From: Oscillospiraceae bacterium
Lineage (GTDB): Bacteria > Bacillota > Clostridia > Oscillospirales > Acutalibacteraceae
NCBI GenBank assembly: GCA_015065785.1
Contig: SVPR01000018.1
Location: forward strand, 1 to 44,185
DNA length: 44,185 nucleotides
Direction of reading: 5' to 3'
A program made the translations under genes and the position numbers. Every line of letters starts with the position of its first letter. Within the stretch, counting starts at the first letter, position 1. This document shows positions 6,980 to 15,041 of the stretch, piece after piece. The notes beneath the pieces were generated by a model that saw only the letters and a list, made by a program, of their open reading frames with translations, searched no databases and had not been told where the DNA came from.

Positions 6980-9424
6980 ATGAAAAGCAATAATAAATTT
7001 GATATAAATAATTTCATTTTTCCTGATGCTTCCTATGCTCCTGTGTATGTCTGGGTGTGGAATGATATCTGCACCAGAGATATTATAGACGAACAGCTTT
7101 CTGAGATGCAAGCTCTCGGCATAAGAGCATTTTATATTCTTCCTGAGCCAAAGGAATTCCGACCTGACAGTATGCCTACAAGCCTTACTCCTGACTATCT
7201 CTCACAGGAGTATTTTGAGCTTTGTAAATATGCAACAGAAAAAGCAAAAGTTCTTGGTATGCAATGCTGGATTTATGATGAAGGCGGATGGCCCTCAGGC
7301 AGTGCGTGTGGAAAAGTTGTAAAAGAGCACCCTGAATATGCCCGACAAGTATTGGAAATTTATGAACGCAATTTTTCTGCCGGAGATGTGTATAAAAAAT
7401 CTTCCCCCGATGTTCTGACAGCTTTTTTGCAGGACAAAGAAATAATCGAAGAGGGATACAAATTCTTTGCGGATTCTGTTGTAACCGAGTATATTGTAGA
7501 AAAAGAAGACTCTGATTACCCTGATTTGCTGAATAAAGATGCGACAGAATATTTTATTAAAATCACTCACGAAAAATACGCCCGTGCGATGAAAAATGCA
7601 CTTGGCAAAACCGTTACGGCTGTATTTACAGACGAGCCAAAGGCCTCTTTAAGAGCATTCAATAAAGAGTTAGCTGAGAAATACGAAGCTATATATGGCG
7701 AATCAATATTACCGTATTTGCCACTGATTGCACGACGAGTAGCTGCAACAGAAGAAAACATTCACATATTGTACCGTTGGTACGATTTATGCAGTAGAAT
7801 GTTCTGCGATAATTTTCTTCTCACCTGCAAAAAATGGGCAAACGAGCACGGCTTGGCTTTTACCGGACATATGGATAAGGATCATGAGCCTCTTGGTTGC
7901 ATTAATGGTGGCGGAAACTTCAACTTAATGCGTGCTCTCAGGTGCTTTGATATCCCTGGAGTTGATGTCATCTGGCGACAGCTCTACCCCGAAAATAAAA
8001 CAACAACCAAGGACGATTTGAACAGCTACAACGGATTTTTCCCAAGATATGCTTCCTCTGCCGCCGCGCAGAACGGCACAAAGCTTGCAATGAGTGAAAT
8101 TTTCGGTGTAGCGGGTCCCGGACTGACTTACGATATAATGCGATACACCGTAGGATACCAGGCTGTACGCGGAATAAACATCTTCAATCCGTTTAATTTT
8201 CCACTCGGTCGCAAGGGTGCACTTCTTGCACAGGAACTGCCGATTTTCACAGAAAGTCAGATGTATTGCCGTAATCTCAATGAGTTCAATCGTTATATTG
8301 AACGGTTATCGTATATATCCACTCTCGGAGAACGCGTCTGTAAAACAGGACTTTATTATCCGGCGTGCGATTTTCAGGGTGGCTTGAAAGCAGATATTAT
8401 AGCAAAAGAATTCGATACTCTTGGCAGAACGCTTGAAGATATGATTGTGGATTTCCACATTGTTGACGATGATGTTATACAAGCTGCAGAAGTCAGAGAT
8501 GACGGCTGTATATGCATTGGCAGTGCTGTGTATCGCAATATAATCATACCTGAAAATGCATACATTCCACCTGAAACTCAAAAAGTGCTGGAGCTTTTCA
8601 CCAAAGGTGGTGGCAGAGTTTCACACAGTCTTGCAGAGCTCACACCTGTTATTGAAATTGAGGGTACGGGTTTACGAGCAATGCACAGAAAAACTGAAAA
8701 TGCTGATATATTCTGTCTGTTCCGTGAATCAGGTGAGAATGGAGATTATCAGATTCACCTGCCATCGTCAAGTGGATATCTTCTTGATTTAGTAAACGGA
8801 GCATTACAGAAGTTTGATGCTGAAAACAGCATTTTAAAGCTCTCGCTTGCTATAGGTGAAACGGCTGTAATATTGCTGACAGATGAAATTCTTAGTGCCG
8901 AAAATAAAAAAGAGTACTTTGAAAAATTTGATATTTCAAACAAGTTCCTGTTCCACAAAGAGCTTGAGCTTACCTGTAATGAAAACGGATTCAGTAATAT
9001 TAAACATTCTGACAAAGCAACTCCAATTGCACTTGGTGATTGGGCATATTTAATTGGCAGTGCTTACTCTGGTAGCGGTGTTTATGAAACAACATTTACA
9101 CTCCCCACTAAAAAAGTCGGAAAAGCAGGAGAAATTGACCTTGGTGATGTACATTTCACGGCTGAGGTTTTTCTCAACGACCAACCTTTAGGAACGGCTT
9201 TGATGCCACCATACAGATTAAAAATACCTGAGGGTGTTCTTCTTGAAAACAATAAACTGAAAATAGTTGTGACTAATACTTCAGCAAACTGGTACATTCA
9301 CACCGATTACTTTGACAAGTGGAAAACGGAAGAATTATCGCCATATTTTGATGGTGAAAAGGATTTTGCAAAAGACTTTGTATCAGGCGGACTTTATGGT
9401 CCTGTTACAGTGTATACAGAATGA
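6980..9424 (+). CDS. Large glycoside hydrolase, alpha-L-rhamnosidase (GH106)-like
   Basis: An 814-residue cytoplasmic protein without a signal peptide. The N-terminal part (about 1-430) resembles the (beta/alpha)8 region of GH106-like enzymes: IIDEQLSEMQALGIRAFYIL, a YDEGGWPSGS motif near residue 100, and a VFTDEPKAS motif near 217, the acidic residues being candidates for catalysis. The middle (about 450-620) looks like the glutamine-amidotransferase/beta-galactosidase trimerisation fold. The last 120 residues form a galactose-binding-like jelly roll (GVYETTFTLP through FLNDQPLG). It follows the MFS gene by 21 bp. The family call rests on general resemblance; another retaining or inverting family with this architecture is possible, and sugar specificity is unknown. 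Confidence 0.7.
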   Translation: MKSNNKFDINNFIFPDASYAPVYVWVWNDICTRDIIDEQLSEMQALGIRAFYILPEPKEFRPDSMPTSLTPDYLSQEYFELCKYATEKAKVLGMQCWIYDEGGWPSGSACGKVVKEHPEYARQVLEIYERNFSAGDVYKKSSPDVLTAFLQDKEIIEEGYKFFADSVVTEYIVEKEDSDYPDLLNKDATEYFIKITHEKYARAMKNALGKTVTAVFTDEPKASLRAFNKELAEKYEAIYGESILPYLPLIARRVAATEENIHILYRWYDLCSRMFCDNFLLTCKKWANEHGLAFTGHMDKDHEPLGCINGGGNFNLMRALRCFDIPGVDVIWRQLYPENKTTTKDDLNSYNGFFPRYASSAAAQNGTKLAMSEIFGVAGPGLTYDIMRYTVGYQAVRGINIFNPFNFPLGRKGALLAQELPIFTESQMYCRNLNEFNRYIERLSYISTLGERVCKTGLYYPACDFQGGLKADIIAKEFDTLGRTLEDMIVDFHIVDDDVIQAAEVRDDGCICIGSAVYRNIIIPENAYIPPETQKVLELFTKGGGRVSHSLAELTPVIEIEGTGLRAMHRKTENADIFCLFRESGENGDYQIHLPSSSGYLLDLVNGALQKFDAENSILKLSLAIGETAVILLTDEILSAENKKEYFEKFDISNKFLFHKELELTCNENGFSNIKHSDKATPIALGDWAYLIGSAYSGSGVYETTFTLPTKKVGKAGEIDLGDVHFTAEVFLNDQPLGTALMPPYRLKIPEGVLLENNKLKIVVTNTSANWYIHTDYFDKWKTEELSPYFDGEKDFAKDFVSGGLYGPVTVYTE

Positions 9425-9471
9425 TTCTCTCATTACTATCTTTGTTTATATAAAAACCACGCAATAAAATT

Positions 9472-9517
9472 CAGCAGGTGGCCCGAATCTATGATTCAAG
9501 TCACCTGCTGTTCTTTG
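9472..9517 (+). terminator. Terminator between the hydrolase operon and the DUF3800 gene
   Basis: CAGCAGGTG (9472-9480) pairs with CACCTGCTG (9502-9510), with a second stem GAATC/GATTC (9485-9489 with 9493-9497) inside. It is followed by TTCTTTG, a modest T-rich tail. It sits between convergent genes and may serve both. Confidence 0.75.
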
Positions 9518-9556
9518 TTTATAGCGATAAATTTCCCACATTATTTAGTTCAAACT

Positions 9557-10237
9557 TTAAATATGTTTTTGTGCAATATATTTATAGTACGACTTTTTAA
9601 AATCTCTTGATGAATGGAAAAATTCAAGTTCCGAATGTGTAAAAGAAGCTGATTCTGTTTTCTCAAACAGTAACTCTAATGTGCAAATTAAATCTGCAAC
9701 TTGGAAAAGTTTATAATCGGTTGGTTTCACCTTTCTAAACTCTACATTGTTAAATAAAGCGTTAAACAATGTAGTAAGAATTTTAGTAAGCTCTACCTGT
9801 CCGTTATCGTAGTAAACAATGATTTTATCAAAGCTTTCAAAATATTCCGCCTGTTCTCTCAAAATTCGCGATATAGATTTTGAAAGTTTTGTGGTTAACT
9901 CAACAACATCAGCGCATTCGTTTTTCTTAACCTTTGCACAAATGTATGAAATTGGCAATTTTCTGGTAAAATGAAATAATGCACCGAATAACTTTTTTCT
10001 GTCTTCCATTAAATCATTCTTATAAATTTGCTCTCTGCGAATTAGCGGACCAACATGAATTATATGTTGCTCACAATTCAAATTTCTCATATGAGTATCT
10101 AAAGCAGAGATATTATTGACAATATCTTTTGACTGTTCATGTAAAACCATCGATACTATGTAATATGGAGCATGGTGTTCATAAGGTCCAAAATCACCTG
10201 ATTCATCAATAAAAACACTTAAAATATTTTCAGACAA
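9557..10237 (-). CDS. DUF3800 domain protein
   Basis: A 226-residue protein of the DUF3800 type. It starts with the hallmark strand and acidic motif FIDESGDFG (Asp11, Glu12, Asp15) and ends with the second acidic motif QVADL (Gln179 to Asp182 region), an arrangement like RNase H-fold nucleases. Families with this domain are often found near mobile or defence genes, but the biochemical role is not established. The start is TTG (10237-10235), supported by GAGGTG 5 nt upstream. A terminator-like hairpin (10257-10290) lies only 20 nt before the start. The gene stands alone between convergent and co-directional neighbours. Confidence 0.85.
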   Translation of the reverse strand: MSENILSVFIDESGDFGPYEHHAPYYIVSMVLHEQSKDIVNNISALDTHMRNLNCEQHIIHVGPLIRREQIYKNDLMEDRKKLFGALFHFTRKLPISYICAKVKKNECADVVELTTKLSKSISRILREQAEYFESFDKIIVYYDNGQVELTKILTTLFNALFNNVEFRKVKPTDYKLFQVADLICTLELLFEKTESASFTHSELEFFHSSRDFKKSYYKYIAQKHI

Positions 10238-10256
10238 AATAACACCTCTTTCAACA

Positions 10257-10290
10257 CAAAAATAAAAGAAAAAGCGGGGAAATTCCCCGC
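10257..10290 (-). terminator. Terminator after the GNAT operon, just before the DUF3800 start
   Basis: Read on the minus strand, GCGGGG and CCCCGC (10290-10285 with 10279-10274) form a GC-rich stem with a 5-nt loop, followed by TTTTTCTTTTATTTTT. It is positioned either to end the leftward acetyltransferase operon or to act as an attenuator in the DUF3800 leader. Confidence 0.75.
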
Positions 10291-10326
10291 CATTCGGTGG
10301 ACCAGGAACATAGTGTTCAGCCCAAA

Positions 10327-10350
10327 CAACATATATGTTGCAATATATTG
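10327..10350. repeat. Two adjacent perfect palindromes
   Basis: CAACATATATGTTG (10327-10340) is a perfect 14-bp palindrome, directly followed by the 10-bp palindrome CAATATATTG (10341-10350). They lie in the gap between the last GNAT gene and the DUF3800 gene. They could be an operator, but the AT-rich composition lowers the weight. Confidence 0.4.
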
Positions 10351-10408
10351 TATGTTTATTTTAACAAATTATTCGTTACAGGTCAAGTGAATTTAAAGAT
10401 TTATTTTA

Positions 10409-10909
10409 TCAATTTAATTCTTTGCGATACATAACCTCAACAGCACCATGAGAAACCTGTCTGTTATCTGTTAATTCAAATCCGTGTTTTTCGTAAAAGC
10501 GACGGGCACGAGTGTTCTTTTCAAATACCCATAGTAATACACTGTTATATCCTGAAATTTCAATTTCTTTAAGTATATGATTCATCATCATTGAACCATA
10601 ACCCTTACCCCAATTGTCGTATAGACTGTGAATACAAATAAGTTCTGCACTATCTGAAAACTTTGGATTTCTTGCTTTACTCCAACCAGCAATACAATGA
10701 GCTTTACCATCAATTTCAAGAATTGATATTTCCGAATAATCTGATTTTAAAACATTCAGATACATTTCCTGTACCTTATTTATATCTGTATATTTTATTA
10801 AATCATCTACTGAAATTATATCAGTAAAAGCCATTTCCCACGATTCTGTCTGAATACAGCTAAGTGTTTTTTCATCACCAATTTCTGCTTTTCTTATTGT
10901 TATATTCAT
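10409..10909 (-). CDS. GNAT family N-acetyltransferase (third of three)
   Basis: A 166-residue single-domain GNAT enzyme that should transfer an acetyl group from acetyl-CoA to an unknown amine. The acetyl-CoA pyrophosphate loop is visible as the variant NWGKGYGSMMMNHIL near residues 97-111, and the C-terminal FEKNTRARRFYEKHGFEL is the family's last helix and strand. It is the distal gene of a four-gene leftward operon, 10 bp after the preceding acetyltransferase, and is followed by the terminator at 10257-10290. Substrate cannot be deduced. Confidence 0.9.
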   Translation of the reverse strand: MNITIRKAEIGDEKTLSCIQTESWEMAFTDIISVDDLIKYTDINKVQEMYLNVLKSDYSEISILEIDGKAHCIAGWSKARNPKFSDSAELICIHSLYDNWGKGYGSMMMNHILKEIEISGYNSVLLWVFEKNTRARRFYEKHGFELTDNRQVSHGAVEVMYRKELN

Positions 10910-10919
10910 ATTATTACTC

Positions 10920-11333
10920 CTAAAACCACTTACAAGGAATGCTCAAAAATACATCATTGTTTTTCTCAAAACCGATACTTTCATAAAAACTTGCTCTTTT
11001 AGATGTAGTTCCTACAATCCATTCGGAGTTTGGACATTGTTCTCTGCACCTTTTAACAAGTTCTTTACCAATACCATTGCCCTGATATTCAGGTAACACC
11101 GCCAAATCATAAATAACAGACCTGAACATCTTATCACTCAAAACTCTTATACAACCAACTAACGAATCATTATCCCATGCAGAAAAAACTATTGTTGAAT
11201 TGACAAAAGGTTTATTGAAATTATCAACCATAGATTGTGTTGTTGTGGATTCATCTGCCCAACCAACAGAAACAAATAATTTATATAATTGTTGGTTTGG
11301 TAAATCTTTTATTGATTTATATGTTATATTCAT
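10920..11333 (-). CDS. GNAT family N-acetyltransferase (second of three)
   Basis: A 137-residue small GNAT protein. Motif A is clear: VLPEYQGNGIGKELVKRC, with the QGNGIG loop that binds the acetyl-CoA pyrophosphate. The C-terminus has SKRASFYESIGFEK, the usual last helix. It starts 2 bp after the stop of the upstream acetyltransferase, so the two are tightly coupled; its ribosome binding site (TGTGAGTTG) is weak. Size and layout resemble YjdJ/PhnO-like small acetyltransferases, but the substrate is unknown. Confidence 0.9.
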   Translation of the reverse strand: MNITYKSIKDLPNQQLYKLFVSVGWADESTTTQSMVDNFNKPFVNSTIVFSAWDNDSLVGCIRVLSDKMFRSVIYDLAVLPEYQGNGIGKELVKRCREQCPNSEWIVGTTSKRASFYESIGFEKNNDVFLSIPCKWF

Positions 11334-11335
11334 AA

Positions 11336-11806
11336 TTACAACTCACATTCCATTATATCGTTTTCAGATTTAAAATCGTTTCTTGAATACCAATTAACAG
11401 AATTATCACTTGGCCATACAAATATCAGCTCGCATCCTTGTCCTCTCAGATAGTTTTTGATATATGAAAGTAATTCTGTGCCATAGCCCTTGTTTCTGTA
11501 TTCTTGCATTGTGTGAACATTGGTGAGATATGCAATATATGATTTGCTTACTTTAGGCTTCGGTACTTTGTCAATAATTGCAACATACATTGCTGAAATT
11601 ATAACCCCGTCTTGTTCCAAAACAAAAATGGTGTATGTAGTATCATTTTGCAGGAATGTAATGTAATCATTTATGAAATTCTGTTTATCTACACCAACAA
11701 TATTTGTTTCGCCATAGGTAATATCATCTTCTGCGGAATGTTCCCATTTCATTTCTGCTAACTGTAAAAAGTCTTTTCCCTCAGCTAATCTAATCAAGTT
11801 ATTCAC
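11336..11806 (-). CDS. GNAT family N-acetyltransferase (first of three)
   Basis: A 156-residue GNAT protein. Motif A reads VHTMQEYRNKGYGTELLSYI (the RNKGYG loop binds acetyl-CoA), and the end has the SDNSVNWYSRNDFKSE helix-strand unit typical of this fold. It is second in the leftward operon, 9 bp after the small unknown gene and 2 bp before the next acetyltransferase. The three acetyltransferases differ strongly from each other, so they are not recent tandem duplicates. Confidence 0.9.
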   Translation of the reverse strand: MNNLIRLAEGKDFLQLAEMKWEHSAEDDITYGETNIVGVDKQNFINDYITFLQNDTTYTIFVLEQDGVIISAMYVAIIDKVPKPKVSKSYIAYLTNVHTMQEYRNKGYGTELLSYIKNYLRGQGCELIFVWPSDNSVNWYSRNDFKSENDIMECEL

Positions 11807-11815
11807 CTTTTAATT

Positions 11816-12106
11816 TTAATTCCAACGCTTAAAAAGAACGATTTCAGGTTCTGAACCGCCCTCACCATACTCACAAACCAAGAGATGTTTTTCATCAGCA
11901 GTTAAACCATAGCATCTTTCACTATTCTTCTTTTCAAGTTGATTTATGTAATATGTTTTTTCGTTGTCCCAAAGCTTTACAGTTTTACCGCATGGCAAAG
12001 GAAAATCAAGATTAACAAAATCGCCTTTACCTTCGTGAAGTTCTGTAACCTCTTCCATATCTGAAATACCTAAATTATTAAATTCTTTAATAAGCTGTTC
12101 TTTCAT
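11816..12106 (-). CDS. Unknown small protein heading the GNAT operon
   Basis: A 96-residue soluble protein that I do not recognise. It is acidic, with a helical start and several likely beta strands (FVNLDFPLPCGKTVKLWD, HLLVCEYGEGG, EIVLFKRW). It has a strong ribosome binding site (GGAGGT, about 9 nt before ATG) and the operon's promoter at 12137-12165. It is co-transcribed with three GNAT acetyltransferases, so it could be a partner or substrate of one of them, but nothing in the sequence proves this. Confidence 0.75.
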   Translation of the reverse strand: MKEQLIKEFNNLGISDMEEVTELHEGKGDFVNLDFPLPCGKTVKLWDNEKTYYINQLEKKNSERCYGLTADEKHLLVCEYGEGGSEPEIVLFKRWN

Positions 12107-12136
12107 AATGTTGTACCTCCATACTAAACCAATCTG

Positions 12137-12165
12137 ATTTTACCATTGTTACAAAATAAAATCAA
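12137..12165 (-). promoter_or_regulatory. Sigma-A promoter of the GNAT operon
   Basis: On the minus strand, TTGATT (12165-12160) and TAAAAT (12142-12137) are 17 nt apart, about 30 nt before the start codon of the small unknown gene. Confidence 0.65.
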
Positions 12166-12235
12166 CCCAAGAGTGAGTTTTATCTGCATTCCGCGTCTTT
12201 TTATGTCATCATTTTCTGACTTCGTTATGTTCACC

Positions 12236-12264
12236 TTGAAAAATATTCTTATATATGCTACAAT
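12236..12264 (+). promoter_or_regulatory. Sigma-A promoter of the ATP-grasp gene
   Basis: TTGAAA (12236-12241) and TACAAT (12259-12264) are 17 nt apart, 40 nt before the ATG at 12304. It is divergent from the GNAT operon promoter with about 70 bp between the two -35 boxes. Confidence 0.7.
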
Positions 12265-12303
12265 ACTCCTGTTTTAGAAACTATTTTGTAAGGGGCTTTA
12301 AAA

Positions 12304-13362
12304 ATGAGTAATATCATTTACATTTTAAAAAGATTATTGCATATGGACTACAAGGCAATGCTCCAGAAAATCAATTCTGTTCACAAAAAGACCAAAATGT
12401 CAAGAATTGCAATTTTTATGGATATGCAAAAATGTGCAAGGCTTTATGGTGCAGGTTATATGGATTACGATTTATTTGAAATGTATAACTTAACTGCAGA
12501 GCAACGAGATACATATTTAACCCGTGGCAGAAACAATGCATTTGTTTTAAAATATTGCGACAAAAGCGTGCTTCACTACTTTATGAACAAAGATGAATTC
12601 AACACTCGTTTTAATGATTATATTAAAAGGGATTGGATTAAAGTAATTGGCTCAGAAAAGCAGGATGTTATTGACTTTATGAAAAAGCACCCTACTTTTA
12701 TGGCGAAGCCTATTGATGGCGGTTGCGGTAAGGGTATTGAAAAAATCAACATTGAAGAATACAGCTCACTTGATGAGTTATATGAAAAATTATCAAGTGA
12801 AGCAGATAACTTTGAATTAGAAGAGCTTATTATTCAGCACGAGGATGTGAGCCGTGTTCACCCTCATTCAATTAACACGGTAAGAGTTGTTACTGTTGTT
12901 ACAGATGAAGACGGCAACTCAGTTTTAGAAACACCTGTTGAAAAGCGAAAAGATTTAAAGCTCACCCCACACATTATTGCGGCATATTTCAGAATTGGTA
13001 ATGGTAAATTTGTTGATAACTTCAACAGCGGTGGTATGACTGCACCTATTGATGTTGAAACAGGCATTGTTTCACAGGTTGCAATAGATAAGCAAAAGAA
13101 TGCTTTTACAAATCACCCACTTACAAATGAACCAATTAAAGGTTTTAAATTTCCTTACTGGGAAGAAGCACTTGAGCTTTGCAAAAAAGCGTGTCAGGAA
13201 ATTCCTGAAATGGGTTACGCCGGTTGGGATGTTGCTTTCACACCAGATGGCCCATTATTCGTTGAGGGCAACGAATTCCCCGGACACGATATTTACCAAT
13301 TACCTTTACATACGCCAGATAAAATCGGTATGATGCCGAAGTTTGATTTTAAGAAAAAATGA
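12304..13362 (+). CDS. ATP-grasp protein of the sugar-transfer-associated type
   Basis: A 352-residue soluble protein resembling the sugar-transfer-associated ATP-grasp family (PF14397). The N-terminal third is helical and basic. The ATP-grasp core covers about 130-340, with FMAKPIDGGCGKGIEKI as the glycine-rich nucleotide loop, EELIIQHEDVSRVHP as the adenine/hinge region, and GWDVAFTPDGPLFVEGNEFPG as the metal-binding end (Asp and Glu/Asn residues). Such proteins occur in exopolysaccharide and cell-wall glycan loci and are presumed to ligate carboxylates to amines or hydroxyls. Here the gene is alone with its own promoter and terminator, so no partner is indicated. A ribosome binding site AAGGGG lies 8 nt upstream. 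Confidence 0.85.
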   Translation: MSNIIYILKRLLHMDYKAMLQKINSVHKKTKMSRIAIFMDMQKCARLYGAGYMDYDLFEMYNLTAEQRDTYLTRGRNNAFVLKYCDKSVLHYFMNKDEFNTRFNDYIKRDWIKVIGSEKQDVIDFMKKHPTFMAKPIDGGCGKGIEKINIEEYSSLDELYEKLSSEADNFELEELIIQHEDVSRVHPHSINTVRVVTVVTDEDGNSVLETPVEKRKDLKLTPHIIAAYFRIGNGKFVDNFNSGGMTAPIDVETGIVSQVAIDKQKNAFTNHPLTNEPIKGFKFPYWEEALELCKKACQEIPEMGYAGWDVAFTPDGPLFVEGNEFPGHDIYQLPLHTPDKIGMMPKFDFKKK

Positions 13363-13370
13363 GAAAGCAT

Positions 13371-13407
13371 AAAAACTACTCGTTCACTGATGAACGAGTA
13401 GTTTTTT
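13371..13407. terminator. Bidirectional terminator
   Basis: A perfect 16-bp stem, 13371-13386 with 13391-13406, closes around the loop CTGA. It has A-rich and T-rich flanks on the two sides, so it can serve both the rightward ATP-grasp gene and the leftward GH110-like gene. Confidence 0.9.
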
Positions 13408-13408
13408 G

Positions 13409-15040
13409 CTATTTTATAATATTATTTTCTTTTGCAACATTACCCACACAAATTGTTTCAATCTGAAATCCTTTATCGAACACATTATTTTTAATTTCTG
13501 CATTTTCTAAATATTCAAGGTGGATTTTATGTGTATCGCCATAAGAATTTTTAAAGGTATTGTTTTCTAAAATCAATTTTCCGTGAACGAATTCCTTTGA
13601 CCTTTCGTCCATAACCTTTGGGGTGTAGCGAATTGTCGGTGCACCGTCATAGGTTGGTCCGAAATCACAAGCGTCAATTACATTGTTTCTGAATATAATT
13701 TCTTTTGTGTAGCCCGATTCAAACCAGAAGTTGCAGTCATCTTCAATAAGAAGTGCGGGCCCCCACAACTTAAAAAATGTATTATTTTCAATAACAACCT
13801 TACCACGCGTTGTTGCGAGAATTCCCCTGCCTGCAGTCTGTGAGAAAGAGCAATTCTGAACTAACAAATCCGGTGTCCAGGATGCATTTTCTACTACATC
13901 CTTGTTTCGTTTAAGCTTTGGCAATTCTCTGTCAAGAAAGAGCTTGATATCAGTATCGTTAAGACGAGTAAAGTCTTTAACCTTTACACAATAATATGGT
14001 TTTAAAGTATCCCATTTAATAAACTCTAATTCGTCACCAATCCCGAATGCCTGAAAGCCCCAGCTTTCAGCGTGCATAAAGCGGACAACAATTGATTTTT
14101 CTCTTTTATTTGCTTTGACAATTCTCAGATGTGTTCCGTGAACATTTATGTAGTCATCGTGTGCGCCATAAGCTTTGCAATTTTTAATTTCGAGCTGACC
14201 GCGACAACCTGAAAACTGAAAGAAATCGGCTGTACTTGCAACTGTTCTATGCTCTGCAGGTGTAAAATCACAATCGACAAATGACACATTCTCACAAAAC
14301 TGCGAAACCATACCAAGTCCGTGCATAAACTTCATTCTGAGATTTTCAAATTTAAGATTTTTACATCTTTCAAAAAAGCTACCAACCTGGTCACGAATAA
14401 TATTTCGTGTCTGAATTGTTGTGCCTGCTTTAAAACAAATTTCAGGATTTTTGAAATGCACTCTTAAAGTATTATTTCCGAGCTCTTCAATTTTTGTGAA
14501 ATTCAAATCTGCTCTTCTGAAATCGCGTGTTTCGTAAGTTTCAGGGTCAAAAACCTTAATATGACGCTTGTTTCCGTGGTAACTGTCTTCCCAGTACGGT
14601 TTCCCGTTTTTATCGTTTTCACCTGTCCAGATAAGCTCATTACCACGAATGATATAAAGGCAATCGTCATTTATTTTAATATCACAAACCCCATTTTCGC
14701 TCGAAAGAACTTTAAATTCTGACATTGTAGGGCAAGCGTAATCTATTATAAGATTTTTAACAGTTATATTTTCACAATGGTCAAAAAGCATTGGTGTCAT
14801 TTTGCCGTGAACTAAAATAACTGCACCGTTTCCGTCAATTGTAATGTTATTTTTATTCTTCAAATAAACTGCGGTGTAGCGTGTCCCGTCAGGATTTTCG
14901 TGTTTTTTAGCAGTATTTGAACAGTAGTAATTATGAAGCAGGAAAGAATCATCCTGCCTTACATCATAAATTTTATCTTTTTCTAAAACTACTGTTTCGT
15001 TGTCATTTACTTTAAGAAAAATTCCGCTTAATTCGTTCAT
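13409..15040 (-). CDS. Right-handed beta-helix glycoside hydrolase, GH110 (alpha-1,3-galactosidase)-like
   Basis: A 543-residue protein without a signal peptide, built of parallel beta-helix turns (NITIDGNGAVILVHG, NITVKNLIIDYACP, VVIENNTFFKLWG, IIFRNNVIDA). Several signatures match, from memory, the GH110 family that removes terminal alpha-1,3-linked galactose as in the blood group B antigen: IDGNGAVILVHGKMTPML near the start, AHDDYINVHGTHLRI with Asp295/Asp296 as candidate catalytic acids, RGILATTRGKVVIENN, and FESGYTKEIIFRNN. Its ATG lies one base after the GH3 stop, so both are made from one mRNA. It would act in the cytoplasm unless exported by another route. Other beta-helix families (polygalacturonase-like) remain possible. 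Confidence 0.72.
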   Translation of the reverse strand: MNELSGIFLKVNDNETVVLEKDKIYDVRQDDSFLLHNYYCSNTAKKHENPDGTRYTAVYLKNKNNITIDGNGAVILVHGKMTPMLFDHCENITVKNLIIDYACPTMSEFKVLSSENGVCDIKINDDCLYIIRGNELIWTGENDKNGKPYWEDSYHGNKRHIKVFDPETYETRDFRRADLNFTKIEELGNNTLRVHFKNPEICFKAGTTIQTRNIIRDQVGSFFERCKNLKFENLRMKFMHGLGMVSQFCENVSFVDCDFTPAEHRTVASTADFFQFSGCRGQLEIKNCKAYGAHDDYINVHGTHLRIVKANKREKSIVVRFMHAESWGFQAFGIGDELEFIKWDTLKPYYCVKVKDFTRLNDTDIKLFLDRELPKLKRNKDVVENASWTPDLLVQNCSFSQTAGRGILATTRGKVVIENNTFFKLWGPALLIEDDCNFWFESGYTKEIIFRNNVIDACDFGPTYDGAPTIRYTPKVMDERSKEFVHGKLILENNTFKNSYGDTHKIHLEYLENAEIKNNVFDKGFQIETICVGNVAKENNIIK

Positions 15041-15041
15041 A

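Noticed and set aside
10920-11806. Adjacent acetyltransferase genes as recent tandem duplicates
   Set aside because: Outside the acetyl-CoA motif the proteins share little sequence, so they are distinct family members brought together.
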